A DNA stretch of 64,000 bases from Sinorhizobium sp. A49 (GCF_002002725.1 NZ_MUNW01000055.1:124001-188000), one strand, 5' to 3'. Shown: positions 43,286 through 52,576, numbered from the stretch's first letter. Numbers and translations are program-made. Notes: generated from the letters alone by a model not told the origin.

Positions 43286-44568
43286 TGAAGGTCGTCGTCT
43301 TCAACGTCAAATACAGCGAGAACCTCGGTGACGGCATTCTAGCGCAGTGCCTTGAGACCGCGCTCTCGCGCGGGACGAAAGGGCTGGAGGTCAAGACGAT
43401 CGATCTCGCCGGCCGGACGGCTTTCGGCACAGGCGGTGGCGGGCGTCGCCGGCAATTGCTGAAGGTGCTGCAGGCGCTGCCCGCGTTCGCGCGTCGGCGG
43501 GTCGTCAAGCAGGCGCTCGCCCCGACACTGCGCCGATTGCAGATCGAATGGCAAAAAGAGATCGAGGCTGCAGATGCCGTCGTGATCGGCGGGGGAAACC
43601 TGTTTCAAGACGATGACCTGAACTTCCCGCTGAAGGTGGGAGCCGCGCTCGACTGCGTCAAACGCAGCGGCAAGCCGCTCGCTATCTATGCCGTCGGCAC
43701 CAGCCGGGACTGGTCGCCACAGGCAAGACAGCTCTTCGGCAGGCTCGAGGAGAGCCAACTGGTCCATGTCTCGGTCCGCGATACGATCGCCAGCCGCAAC
43801 TGGTTCGGCCATTTTCCAGCCGGCCCGCACGCCCGGATACTGCCCGACCCCGGATTGCTCGTTCGGGAGATCGTTTCGAGCCACGCGCTCGAGCCACTGA
43901 AGGCAGAGGACCGGGCGATCGGCATCTGTGTCACCGATCCGCTGATCCTGCGGCGTCATTCGGGCCACGGGTCGCAAGGAATTCCGTTTCGGCATATCGA
44001 AGACTATCATCGATTGCTGAGCATGATGCTCGAAGCCGGATACAGGATCTGTCTCTTCACCAATGGCGCGCAGGAAGACCAGACCTTTGCGCGGCGCATT
44101 CTAAGCGGTGACGGTCTCGCGGGGCAGATTGACAGCGGCAATCTCTATCTCGCCCCCCGCCCAAAAACGCCCGAGGAACTGATCCACATTATCGCATCGA
44201 CGCAGGTTATCCTGGCACATCGTCTGCACGCCTGTATCGCCGCCTATTCCCTCGGCGTGCCGCAGGTCGGACTCGGTTGGGATCCGAAGGTCGACGGCTT
44301 CTTCCAGTTCGTCGGCCGGTCGGAGTATTTTGCCGGTGAAGCCGACGTCTCCGCACAACACGTCGCCTCCTTGCTTGAGGAAGCGGCCCGCCGGGGCATC
44401 GATCCCGAGACTCACGCCTCCATCCTCAATCAGGCCCGCGACGGCATCTCGCAGCTGCGAGAATGCCTGGAGAAGCACCAGAACCGCGGCGCGAACCGGA
44501 AGCCCCATCCTGCGGTTGTGTCGAATGAACAAGGCTTGGCCGGCTACGCCTGGTCGAACGGTCTCTGA
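43285..44568 (+). CDS. Polysaccharide pyruvyl transferase family protein
   Basis: A 427-residue GT-B-like pyruvyltransferase of the CsaB/ExoV family. The N-terminus shows VVVFNVKYSENLGDGILAQCLE (the NxGD motif), DAVVIGGGNLFQDDD follows near residue 95, and the C-terminal half has LYLAPRPKTPEEL and ILAHRLHACIAAYSLGVP, whose HRLHA motif is diagnostic. It should add a ketal pyruvate from phosphoenolpyruvate to a sugar, giving the polymer negative charge. Translation is coupled to the polymerase by a TGATG overlap, and GGAGG precedes the ATG. Confidence 0.9.
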   Translation: MKVVVFNVKYSENLGDGILAQCLETALSRGTKGLEVKTIDLAGRTAFGTGGGGRRRQLLKVLQALPAFARRRVVKQALAPTLRRLQIEWQKEIEAADAVVIGGGNLFQDDDLNFPLKVGAALDCVKRSGKPLAIYAVGTSRDWSPQARQLFGRLEESQLVHVSVRDTIASRNWFGHFPAGPHARILPDPGLLVREIVSSHALEPLKAEDRAIGICVTDPLILRRHSGHGSQGIPFRHIEDYHRLLSMMLEAGYRICLFTNGAQEDQTFARRILSGDGLAGQIDSGNLYLAPRPKTPEELIHIIASTQVILAHRLHACIAAYSLGVPQVGLGWDPKVDGFFQFVGRSEYFAGEADVSAQHVASLLEEAARRGIDPETHASILNQARDGISQLRECLEKHQNRGANRKPHPAVVSNEQGLAGYAWSNGL

Positions 44569-44665
44569 CGGTTGGGGGTTACGTACTCCCCGGCGTGAGG
44601 CAATTGGTACTACCCACACCCAAAGCCCAGGCGTTTCAGCCCCTTACCGTCCTACCCACCCGGCC

Positions 44666-44674
44666 GGATTAAGC
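44666..44674 (+). promoter_or_regulatory. GGATTAAGC element upstream of the Crp-type gene
   Basis: An exact match to GGAYTARGC, 116 bases before the Crp/Fnr-type start, in the 221-base gap after the pyruvyltransferase gene. The gap turns AT-rich near 44700-44765 where a promoter is likely (TATATACTTAAG), without a clear -35. Confidence 0.3.
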
Positions 44675-44789
44675 TGATATCGATGTGATTTCCCACCATT
44701 ACTAACCATCTTGGGTGATATTCCTAACCACCGGTTGTTTGCTATATACTTAAGTACAATCGAAAAGACCGAAGAGAGAGTGCGCCTTT

Positions 44790-45506
44790 ATGGTGGGGCA
44801 ACTTGGGGCATTTATAGGGTCGCAACAGCGCGGTGAAACGTCGAGTTTCGACACGAACCAACACAGGCCGGAACTCACCGTTGCGCGAAAGCGGGTGTTC
44901 CCGGCGGGCTCCATTCTGTTCGAGCCCGAGGGGAGGTCGTGCGTTCTGTTCTTCATCTCCGGCTGGAGTGTCAGTCGCAAGATTCTGGCGAACGGCACGC
45001 GGATCGTCGTCGAATTCATGCTGCGCGGAGACATGGTTTGGACCTTGTCTTCCGAGTTGACGCAAGAAACCATCCAGGCACTCTCGGACGTGACCGTCTA
45101 TGAATTTGCCGTGCCCCCCGGCGCCAGTGGCCCCAATCTTTCGACGAGGATCCAAGAGAATTTCGTGCACGAGATGCTCAAGCGCCAGGTGCGAATGACC
45201 GAGCGGCTGGCAAGCATCGCGCGGCGCGACGCGCTGGAGCGCACCGGCCATCTGCTGCTCGAGCTGGCGGTGCGAGCCGGCAAACCGAGCAGATCAGGAT
45301 TCGACGGTTTCGAATGCCCCCTGACGCAGTCAGACATCGGCGACGCTGTCGGGCTTTCGTCCGTACATATCAACCGCGTTTTGAAGGAGATGAGGTTGAA
45401 GGGGTTGTTATCTTTCAGGAATGGCATCGTCGAATTTCTCGATCGCCGACGATTGGCAGAATTGGTTGATTTCGACCCCGGCTATCTCCGCACGGACCTC
45501 GGTTGA
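44790..45506 (+). CDS. Crp/Fnr-family transcriptional regulator
   Basis: A 238-residue regulator. Residues about 32-125 are a cyclic-nucleotide-binding-like jelly-roll (KRVFPAGSILFEPEGRSCVLFFISG), without the N-terminal cysteine cluster of oxygen-sensing Fnr. Residues about 165-225 are the HTH_Crp domain with the recognition helix in DIGDAVGLSSVHINRVLKEMR. The ligand is unknown; the segment equivalent to the cAMP-binding loop is not well conserved by eye. It follows the pyruvyltransferase gene and precedes a LuxR-type gene with tandem repeats in between, so both probably regulate the polysaccharide/NRPS locus. Confidence 0.9.
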   Translation: MVGQLGAFIGSQQRGETSSFDTNQHRPELTVARKRVFPAGSILFEPEGRSCVLFFISGWSVSRKILANGTRIVVEFMLRGDMVWTLSSELTQETIQALSDVTVYEFAVPPGASGPNLSTRIQENFVHEMLKRQVRMTERLASIARRDALERTGHLLLELAVRAGKPSRSGFDGFECPLTQSDIGDAVGLSSVHINRVLKEMRLKGLLSFRNGIVEFLDRRRLAELVDFDPGYLRTDLG

Positions 45507-45517
45507 TTGATTGCGAA

Positions 45518-45574
45518 TACGTTAACCTACGTTAATGCAGAGCAACAATATATGTGATCTGATTAGCAATATAT
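45518..45574 (+). promoter_or_regulatory. Tandem direct repeats upstream of the LuxR-type gene
   Basis: TACGTTAA occurs at 45518-45525 and 45528-45535, exactly 10 bases apart (one helical turn). CAATATAT occurs at 45546-45553 and 45567-45574, 21 bases apart. Between them TGTGATCTGATTAGCA has one good Crp half-site. The region is far more AT-rich than its surroundings. These look like binding sites for the LuxR-type or Crp-type product. Confidence 0.5.
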
Positions 45575-45675
45575 AACAACAAAATCATGAGAGGAACCCG
45601 AAGGTATATTAATACTTATACTTGTATCTAGAATATTTACACCTGACAAAATAAGAATAAAAAGGAGAAATTTCA

Positions 45676-46443
45676 ATGGATATTCGTACAGCGACAATTG
45701 CAAGAAACTCCACGACGCGACCGACATCCTTCCCAAGCGCATTGGAACAGCCCCTCCCCCAAGGCTTGAGCGGTTCGGACATGACGGATCAGGAAGAGGA
45801 TTTCGACTACATCCTGCTCATCGACCCTCGCGCCCTCGACCGGGAATGCCTGTCGAAAAGCCTGACCGGATACGATCCAGGGCTGACGATCGTTACCGTC
45901 GGATCCTTTGACGAGTGGCGCAGCCGAAAGTTGCAGACCGACCCCTCGGCGGTTCTTCTGATCGTCGGCGGCGGCAAAGTGGGTGACCTTGCAGTCTGCG
46001 AAAAAATCGAAACGCTGGTTGAGAAGTTCAAATACAGCCCGGTGATCGTGGTCGCCGAAACGGACGAACTCGGCCAGATTCTCAAAGCGCTGGAATGCGG
46101 TGCCCGTGGCTACATTCCAAGCAATGTCGGGATCAATGTCGCTGCCGAAGCGATCGCGCTTGCGCGCGCCGGCGGCGTCTTCGTTCCGGCGAGCAGCATC
46201 CTGACGATGAGGGAGGCAATCAACTCGGTCGTGAACGGCGCCCGATGCTCTGACAGCCTGTTCACGCCCAGGGAAATCGAGGTTGCCGAAGCCTTGCGCC
46301 GTGGAAAGGCCAACAAGATCATCGCCTACGAGATGGATCTGTGTGAAAGCACCGTGAAGGTTCACATCAGAAACATCATGAAGAAGCTGAACGCGACCAA
46401 CCGCACCGAGGTTGCCTACAAGATCCGCGAATTCATGAAGTAG
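45676..46443 (+). CDS. LuxR/NarL-type regulator with degenerate receiver domain
   Basis: A 255-residue protein. Residues about 40-160 have a receiver-like fold (YILLIDPRALDRECL; SPVIVVAETDELGQILKALECGARGYI), but the phospho-acceptor position reads LLIVGGG with no aspartate and the usual lysine is lost (GYIPSN). Residues about 190-250 are a LuxR HTH (FTPREIEVAEALRRGKANKIIA, then ESTVKVHIRNIMKKL). It should bind DNA without phosphorylation control. The start at 45676 is supported by AAAAGGAG. It closes the polysaccharide region and probably autoregulates through the upstream repeats. Confidence 0.9.
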   Translation: MDIRTATIARNSTTRPTSFPSALEQPLPQGLSGSDMTDQEEDFDYILLIDPRALDRECLSKSLTGYDPGLTIVTVGSFDEWRSRKLQTDPSAVLLIVGGGKVGDLAVCEKIETLVEKFKYSPVIVVAETDELGQILKALECGARGYIPSNVGINVAAEAIALARAGGVFVPASSILTMREAINSVVNGARCSDSLFTPREIEVAEALRRGKANKIIAYEMDLCESTVKVHIRNIMKKLNATNRTEVAYKIREFMK

Positions 46444-46455
46444 GCTGGCGACAGC

Positions 46456-46477
46456 AGACACGCCGGCAGGTGTGTCT
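46456..46477 (+). terminator. Hairpin after the LuxR-type gene
   Basis: A 9-bp stem (AGACACGCC with GGTGTGTCT, one G-U pair) and a GGCA tetraloop begins 13 bases past the stop codon. There is only a short T content after it. It likely marks the end of the plus-strand regulatory unit. The remaining 46478-46705 holds only a doubtful 70-codon reading (46516-46728). Confidence 0.5.
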
Positions 46478-46705
46478 TGATGGCTGCCCGCTGAATAGGA
46501 ACGAGATCGGCTGACATGTCTCCTGTATCCGGCAATTCGGCCGGTATGGGACGACATCAGATGTATGGCGATGCCGCCATCGTGCGTCTTATCCGCCTCG
46601 GCAGGAACGTGTCGGGGAGGCTCCGTTGCGGCACACGCACCGGCGCATTCCGCTTGGACGTGCCTTGCCAAGGGCGCGGCGTGGTCCGTTATGCGCAAGC
46701 CTCCG

Positions 46706-47317
46706 TCAACGGCTTCCGGCACCATTGACGAGTTTGAGGATGAGCTGGTGAATATTGCCACCATCGCTGAGTTCGACGCGGTCGAAGTCCCGGCTTCTCT
46801 GGCGCTGGGCTACGGACAGTTCGCCGAGCCGCCTTGTCAGTTCGGCCCTGATCTTGCGGCAGTTGGGATCAGCGTCAACCGAGAGCCCCACCGATGTCAT
46901 TTCGATTGCCTTCACCAGATCCTTGATGAAATCGCCGTGCACCAGTTCGTGGCTGCGAACGCCTGAGATAAAGGTTTCCCAGTTCTGCGCCATGGCGCCT
47001 TGCAGCGGCTTCGACGGCTTCGGCAGCGTGTAGGTGATGATGAGTTTCGGCTTGGCCGTAACAAGCGTGCAGGCGTTGTTGGCTTGCGGCTCGTATTTCC
47101 TGGTCCAGGTCAGCTTGAAATCTGTGTGGGCGATGGCGCGAACCAGTCCGCCGACCTTTGGCCCCCGCTCGCCGATCGATGCGTAGAGCTCAGCCCCGGT
47201 CTGACCGGAGATCGCATAGGTGCGGGTCTTTTCCACCGCCTGCCACTCCGCATGCGCCATGGATGGCAACGAGAATGTGCAGAGCATCATGCTACAGAAG
47301 AGAACGTCTAGCTTCAC
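46706..47317 (-). CDS. DUF922-type putative secreted zinc protease
   Basis: A 203-residue protein with a signal peptide (LFCSMMLCTFSLPSMAHA) and a DUF922 body. The family's metalloprotease-like motif HELVH is present in RSHELVHGDF (residues about 121-130), which could bind zinc. An ISGQTGAELYASIGERGP segment and a cysteine pair (NACTL; DPNCRKI) are also typical. DUF922 proteins are annotated as predicted secreted Zn-dependent proteases but are little studied. It is a single gene on the minus strand between the LuxR-type gene and the RND operon. Confidence 0.85.
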   Translation of the reverse strand: MKLDVLFCSMMLCTFSLPSMAHAEWQAVEKTRTYAISGQTGAELYASIGERGPKVGGLVRAIAHTDFKLTWTRKYEPQANNACTLVTAKPKLIITYTLPKPSKPLQGAMAQNWETFISGVRSHELVHGDFIKDLVKAIEMTSVGLSVDADPNCRKIRAELTRRLGELSVAQRQRSRDFDRVELSDGGNIHQLILKLVNGAGSR

Positions 47318-47329
47318 CCGAATCCCCCG

Positions 47330-47577
47330 GAAGGCACTTCAATTCGGGCGACCCTACTGCATAATTCACTGATCGGCACCGGCTTAAGGAGAAAAGGGTA
47401 TGCCGGCGTCGCGCGTTGCAAGCCACCTCCTTCAACCGGCATCTTGCAGGGCGGCCGGGCTTGCGCGGCATCCGGCCGATCTCCTCGCCGGTCACTGTCG
47501 TCCCATCGCCCTCGGGCACCTCGGGCTGGCCACAGCGACCAGCTCCTTAAGACATAGTCATCGCTATTCGGCCGCAA
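47330..47577 (-). pseudogene. Possible receiver-domain remnant
   Basis: The minus strand here encodes, in one frame, PAYPFLLKPVPISELCSRVARI, which reads like the last strand and helix of a response-regulator receiver domain with its conserved Lys-Pro. In another frame just upstream GDGTTVTGEEIGRM resembles an earlier receiver segment. The two pieces are not in one frame and no start codon fits. It may be a decayed regulator fragment, or chance. It overlaps the last 14 bases of the RND gene. Confidence 0.2.
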
Positions 47578-50500
47578 CGGCTGGCGGATAGATCATCACC
47601 GCTGCGGGTTCGGCATCGTCCGCTTCAATGGTTTCCAGCTCGGTTTCCTGCCGCTTCGGCTCCCGGCCGAAGAACAGTGCGTAGCCGGCCGGCAGCACCA
47701 GGATCGTCAGAACGGTGGCGACAAGGATGCCGCCCATCATCGCATAGGCCAAAGGCCCCCAGAAGACGCCGCGCGAGATCGGGATCAACGCCAGAACCGC
47801 GGTCAGTGCCGTCAGCATGATCGGACGGAACCTGCGCACGGCCGAGCCGATGATGGCTTCGGAGCGATCCATGCCGGCGGCAATGTCCTGGTCGATCTGG
47901 TCCACGAGGATGATCGAGTTGCGCATGATGATGCCGAGCAGCGCGATAACCCCGAGAATGGCAACGAACCCGAAGGGCGCGCCGCTGATCAACAAGGCTG
48001 CCGCAGCCCCGATAATGCCAAGCGGACCGGTTGCCAGAACCAGCATCGCCTTGCCGAAATGCTGGAGCTGGATCATCAGCAGCACGACGATGACCGCCAG
48101 CATGATCGGCGCCTTGGCAGCGATCGAGCCCTGGCTTTCGGCGGCATCTTCCGCCCCACCCTGGATGTTGACGCTATAGCCGGGGGCAAGGCTGTCGCGC
48201 AGCGTCTGCATCTCGCCAAACATCTTCAACGCCACGTCATTCGGCTGAACACCATCGGGCAAGGTGCCGCGAACGGTGATCGTCGGCAGGCGATCCCTGC
48301 GCCATTCGATGCCCTGCTCGAGCACGGGCACGACCTTGGCCACCTGCGACAGCGGAACGAAGCTGCCGAAATCGGTCGGAATGTAGATGGATTCCACCGA
48401 CGACAGCAGCGCGCGGGTCGCATCCGGCTCGCGGGCGACGATCGACACGGTTTCTTCGCCATCGCGGAAATTGTCGAGCGGCACCCCGGACATGGTCGCC
48501 TGCAGCATCTGCCGGACGCGTTGCGAGGTGACGCCGAGCGCGCGGGCGCGATCCTGGTCGATCACCAGCTTCATCGCCGTCACCGGCTCCAGCCAGTCGT
48601 CATGCACCGCACCGAGTTGCGGGTTTTCCGCGAACTTCGCCTTCACCTGGTCGGCGATGCGGCGCACCTCCTGGCGGTCCGGTCCCATGACGCGCATCTG
48701 CACCGGCCAGCCGGTCGGAGGGCCGAGGAAGAGACGATCGACCTTGGAGCGGATCGAGGGAAAATCCTCGGCCAGGATCTTGCGCAGCTTGACGATCAGC
48801 CGCTCGCGCGCCGGCTCGTCATTGGCCATGATCAGCAGCTGGGCGAAGTTCGGATTGCGCAACTGCTGGTCGAGCGGCAGGAAGAAGCGTGGCGCGCCTT
48901 CCCCGATATAGGTTGCGATAAAGCGCTTGTCCGCATCGTCCATCATCCGCGCCTCGAGCGCCTTGGCTTGGGTCTCGACCTCCTTGATGCTCGTGCCTTC
49001 CGGCAGCCACAGATCGACGAGGATTTCCGGGCGGGACGACTGTGGGAAGAAGTTCTTCGGAATGAACTGGAACGCCCACAGGCTGATGAAGAAGGCGACG
49101 AGCGTCATCGACAGCACGATGACGCGGTGATGGACCGCCCAGGACACCGTCGAGCGCAGGCGGCGGTAGAAGCGGGTGTCGAAGACATCGTGATGACCGC
49201 CTGCGTGGGCGCGCTGCTTCAGGATCATGTTGCCGAGCCACGGCGTGAAGTAGACGGCAACGAACCACGAAACCACCAGGGCAATGCCAACGACATAAAA
49301 CAGCGAGCGCACATATTCGCCCGCCGTCGAGGCGGCGAAACCGACCGGAATGAAGCCGGCGGTGGTGATGAGCGTGCCCGTCAGCATCGGGAAGGCCGTC
49401 GAAGAATAGGCAAAGCTGGCAGCCTCGACCTTGACGAGCCCCTCCTCCAGCTTGCGCTCCATCATTTCGACAACGATCATCGCGTCGTCGACCAGAAGCC
49501 CGAGCGCGATGATGAGCGCGCCAAGCGAGATGCGCTGCAGGTCGATGCCAAGTTCGTACATGATGGCAAAGGTGGCAGCCAGCACGAGCGGAATGGTGAT
49601 GGCAATCACCAGGCCGGAGCGCCAGCCGATCGACAGGAACGAGACGACAAGCACGATCACCAGCGCCTCGCCGAGTGCCTTCATGAATTCGCCGACGGCT
49701 TCGGTGACGACTTCAGGCTGGTTGGCGATCTGGTCCACGGTAACGCCATAGGGCAGAGCCGCTTCGAAACGCTTGTAGGTTTCCTCGACGGCCGCGCCGA
49801 CGTCGGTGACATTGAAGCCCTTGGCCATCACTACGCCGATCTGCACGCTGTCCTGGCCGTTGAAGCGGAACTTGCGTGAATAGGGTTCTTCCAGCCCAGA
49901 AGAAACGGTGGCGATATCGCCAAGGCGGGTCACCTGCCCGCCGGCCGAAAGGCTCAGGTTCCTGAGATCTTCGACCTTGTCGAGGCCCCCCTCGACGGCA
50001 ATGCGCACCGAGCGCGAGCCGGTGTCGACCGAACCTGCCGGATCGACATTGTTCTGGCCGGCGATGGTGTTTCTGAGATCGTTGAGCGTCAGCCCACGCG
50101 CGGCCAGCACGTTCGAGGAGACGTCGATGTAGATCTTCTCGGGCTGGTCGCCGAGAATGACCGCCTTCTCGACGCCTGGCGTCGTCAAGAGCATGTCGCG
50201 CGCCTGGATCGCGAACTTCTTCAGTTCGGGATAGCTGTAACCGTCGCCGCTCAGCGAGTTGAGCGTGATGAAGGTGTCGCCGAACTCGTCATTGAAATAT
50301 GGCCCAAGGAGCCCTTCCGGCAATTCGTTGGCGATATCGCCGACTTTCTTGCGGACCTGATAGAACGCGTCGGCCACCTCTTGGGCATCGGTGTCGCCCT
50401 CCACCTGCAGCGTGATGATCGCGCTTCCGGCGCGCGTGTAGGAGCGGACGAAATCAAGATGCGGGGTCTCCTGCAGCTTGCGTTCGATCTTGTTGACGAC

Positions 50501-50725
50501 CTGGTCCTCCATCTCCTGGATAGAGGCGCCCGGCCAGAAAGCCTGCACCACCATGACGCGGAAGGTGAAGTCGGGGTCCTCCTTCTGCCCCATGCGCATC
50601 AGACCGAGCACACCGGTGATGATGATCAGGCCGAACAGGAACCGCGCGATGCTGGGATGGGCGATCGCCCAGCGCGAAAGATTGAAAGGCCGCTTTTCTT
50701 CGGTGGACTGGGACATCGGCTTCAT
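47564..50725 (-). CDS. RND efflux transporter permease subunit
   Basis: A 1053-residue inner-membrane proton-driven pump of the AcrB/HAE1-like RND superfamily, of expected length. TM1 is at about 25-42, then a periplasmic porter domain (GASIQEMEDQVVNKIERKL), TM2-6 around residues 340-480 with the proton-relay aspartates in LGLLVDDAMIVVEMMERK, the second periplasmic domain, and TM8-12 near the end. It exports drugs, detergents or plant compounds together with the lipoprotein adaptor encoded 17 bases upstream. No outer-membrane TolC-like gene is nearby. An ATG nine bases inside is an alternative start. Confidence 0.95.
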   Translation of the reverse strand: MKPMSQSTEEKRPFNLSRWAIAHPSIARFLFGLIIITGVLGLMRMGQKEDPDFTFRVMVVQAFWPGASIQEMEDQVVNKIERKLQETPHLDFVRSYTRAGSAIITLQVEGDTDAQEVADAFYQVRKKVGDIANELPEGLLGPYFNDEFGDTFITLNSLSGDGYSYPELKKFAIQARDMLLTTPGVEKAVILGDQPEKIYIDVSSNVLAARGLTLNDLRNTIAGQNNVDPAGSVDTGSRSVRIAVEGGLDKVEDLRNLSLSAGGQVTRLGDIATVSSGLEEPYSRKFRFNGQDSVQIGVVMAKGFNVTDVGAAVEETYKRFEAALPYGVTVDQIANQPEVVTEAVGEFMKALGEALVIVLVVSFLSIGWRSGLVIAITIPLVLAATFAIMYELGIDLQRISLGALIIALGLLVDDAMIVVEMMERKLEEGLVKVEAASFAYSSTAFPMLTGTLITTAGFIPVGFAASTAGEYVRSLFYVVGIALVVSWFVAVYFTPWLGNMILKQRAHAGGHHDVFDTRFYRRLRSTVSWAVHHRVIVLSMTLVAFFISLWAFQFIPKNFFPQSSRPEILVDLWLPEGTSIKEVETQAKALEARMMDDADKRFIATYIGEGAPRFFLPLDQQLRNPNFAQLLIMANDEPARERLIVKLRKILAEDFPSIRSKVDRLFLGPPTGWPVQMRVMGPDRQEVRRIADQVKAKFAENPQLGAVHDDWLEPVTAMKLVIDQDRARALGVTSQRVRQMLQATMSGVPLDNFRDGEETVSIVAREPDATRALLSSVESIYIPTDFGSFVPLSQVAKVVPVLEQGIEWRRDRLPTITVRGTLPDGVQPNDVALKMFGEMQTLRDSLAPGYSVNIQGGAEDAAESQGSIAAKAPIMLAVIVVLLMIQLQHFGKAMLVLATGPLGIIGAAAALLISGAPFGFVAILGVIALLGIIMRNSIILVDQIDQDIAAGMDRSEAIIGSAVRRFRPIMLTALTAVLALIPISRGVFWGPLAYAMMGGILVATVLTILVLPAGYALFFGREPKRQETELETIEADDAEPAAVMIYPPAVAAE

Positions 50726-50742
50726 TCCGCGGTTGGGTTGGT

Positions 50743-51900
50743 TCAGCGCGCGATTTCGGCGGCTGCGGTCTTGTCGTTTTCGGCGGACTGGCGGACGACA
50801 TCGCCCGAAATCGCGACCTTGAGGTTTTCGGTCATGAACTGCGTGCCGGCTGCCACGACGAGGTCGCCGGGCTGCAGCCCGTCAATCACGCGTACGCCCT
50901 CGCCGGTAAAGTCCGCGACTGTGATCGTCCGGCTCTTCACGGTCTGGCTGTCGCGATCGACGACCCACACGGTTGTCCCGCTATCCTTTTGAGCCAGAGC
51001 GCTCAGGGGCACAGACATGCGGCGGTCGGCGTCGTCAGCCGAGGCCAGGATCGTTGCGGTCATGCCGAGCAGGACGCGCGGATCGTTGGGCAGGCTAACA
51101 CGCACCGCAAAGGTTCGCGACGGCTGTTCGGCACTGCCGGCCACCTCGCGCACCTTGCCACCGAGTATCAAGCCCTGGTCCGACCAGAAGCCAGCCTTGA
51201 CCGCCATGCCCGGCTTGAAATTGGCAACATCGATCTCCGGGACGGCGATCAGCACTTCCTTTTCGCCATCGACGGCGACGGTGGCGACAGGCGTGCCGGA
51301 GCCGACCACCTGGCCGACATCGGCGGCGATGGACGCGACGATGCCGCCGCGATCGGCCACCAGCTCGGTATAGGTCACCTGGTTTTTCGCCTGCGAGAGC
51401 GCCGAGCTTGCGGCGTCACGCGTGGCAACCGCCTGGTTATGGCCGAGTGTCGCCTGGTCCAGTTGTGCCTTGGAGGCGACATTCCTGGCAAAGAGCTGTT
51501 CGGCGCGCGCGCGGACCAATGCAGTCGTCTCGACCTGACGCTCGGCGACCTCGAGGTTTGCGGCCGCGCTCTTGACCGAAAGGTCATAGTCCGTCGCATC
51601 AATGCGGGCGAGCGGATCGCCTGATTTCACCCGATCGCCGACATTGACCAACCGCTCGGTGATCTTGCCGTTGACGCGAAAGCCGAGATTCATCTCTGTA
51701 CGAGCGCGTACAATACCGGAATAGCTCATCTGGCGCGATTGACCGGCATCGCCGATTTCGAGCACCTTGACCGGACGCACGACCGGCTTGGCTTCCTCAG
51801 CTTCCTCGGAGCAGGCCGCAAGCACGAGGGAGATCGCGGCAAGAAGGACGATCCTTCCGCTCCATGCGAAACGGCGATGGGTTTGAACGGGCAAAGGCAT
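50743..51900 (-). CDS. RND efflux periplasmic adaptor (membrane-fusion lipoprotein)
   Basis: A 385-residue adaptor. The signal ends in a lipobox LVLAAC with Cys30 as lipid anchor. The core has barrel-sandwich halves (VGDRVKSGDPLARID; GGIVASIAADVGQVVGSGTPVATV) flanking an alpha-hairpin (about 95-165), then a beta-barrel and the membrane-proximal domain (VIDGLQPGDLVVAAG). It bridges the inner-membrane pump and an outer-membrane channel. It lies between the TetR and pump genes, all in one direction, so the three form one operon. Confidence 0.94.
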   Translation of the reverse strand: MPLPVQTHRRFAWSGRIVLLAAISLVLAACSEEAEEAKPVVRPVKVLEIGDAGQSRQMSYSGIVRARTEMNLGFRVNGKITERLVNVGDRVKSGDPLARIDATDYDLSVKSAAANLEVAERQVETTALVRARAEQLFARNVASKAQLDQATLGHNQAVATRDAASSALSQAKNQVTYTELVADRGGIVASIAADVGQVVGSGTPVATVAVDGEKEVLIAVPEIDVANFKPGMAVKAGFWSDQGLILGGKVREVAGSAEQPSRTFAVRVSLPNDPRVLLGMTATILASADDADRRMSVPLSALAQKDSGTTVWVVDRDSQTVKSRTITVADFTGEGVRVIDGLQPGDLVVAAGTQFMTENLKVAISGDVVRQSAENDKTAAAEIAR

Positions 51901-51960
51901 TTCCGCACTCCTAGGGTGGCAGCAGCCATACGGGTCACATCAGGGCCGTACGCAGTTTCG

Positions 51961-52566
51961 TCAGTTTTTCAGTGCCTTGATCGCAAACTCGATCAATTGC
52001 TCGGGCGTCGCCCGATTGGCCTTCGAGAGACATTGCGCCACCATCTGCGGGTGACAGAGGGTCACTGTCGCTGCCCCGAAACATCTGGAGGCGATGTCCG
52101 CGTCCTGCTCCGGGAATTCACCCGCCGCAATCCCCTCGCGGATCACCGCGGCGAAAAGGGCATGCAGACGATCGATGTGCATGTCGATCACGTGCCAGTC
52201 GCGCTCCATGGCGATCACGACCATTTCGTGCACCTTCTGGTCGTCGAGCATGACCTCGACCGTCAGCTGGTATTGCGCACGCAGATATTGCCGCAAACGC
52301 TCTGTTGCACTCAGCGGCAAACCACAGATGTCCTGAGCCTGCTGGTAGCTCGCATCCAGCAGGCGTCCGCAGATCGCCTGATGGATCTCGGCCTTGGAGG
52401 CGAAGAAGCGGTAGATATTGGCCGGCGACATGCCGAGATCGCGGGCGATATCGGCCACATTGGTCTTGGAATATCCGAAATGTCGAAACAGCCGCTCGGC
52501 CGCTTCCAGGATCCGAGAGACGTTTTCCTGATGCGCGACATTCAAATGATCGATGCTGTCGTCCAT
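51961..52566 (-). CDS. TetR-family transcriptional repressor
   Basis: A 201-residue TetR regulator. The N-terminal HTH is at about 15-62 (NVSRILEAAERLFRHFGYSKTNVADIARDLGMSPANIYRFF, split here by description only: helix-turn-helix with the YRFF end typical of the family). The rest is an all-helical ligand pocket. The start at 52566 is chosen because a longer reading from 52662 would translate the operator palindrome upstream. It leads the efflux operon and should repress it through the 20-bp inverted repeat at 52577-52626 until a pump substrate binds. Confidence 0.92.
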   Translation of the reverse strand: MDDSIDHLNVAHQENVSRILEAAERLFRHFGYSKTNVADIARDLGMSPANIYRFFASKAEIHQAICGRLLDASYQQAQDICGLPLSATERLRQYLRAQYQLTVEVMLDDQKVHEMVVIAMERDWHVIDMHIDRLHALFAAVIREGIAAGEFPEQDADIASRCFGAATVTLCHPQMVAQCLSKANRATPEQLIEFAIKALKN

Positions 52567-52576
52567 AGAGTTTTGC

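Noticed and set aside
46516-46728. A 70-codon plus-strand reading after the LuxR-type gene
   Set aside because: No domain, signal or convincing ribosome site, and it runs into the 3' end of the DUF922 gene.
48059-49879. A 606-codon plus-strand reading opposite the RND pump gene
   Set aside because: Arg/His/Asp-rich translation typical of an antisense frame in GC-rich DNA; the pump gene explains the region.
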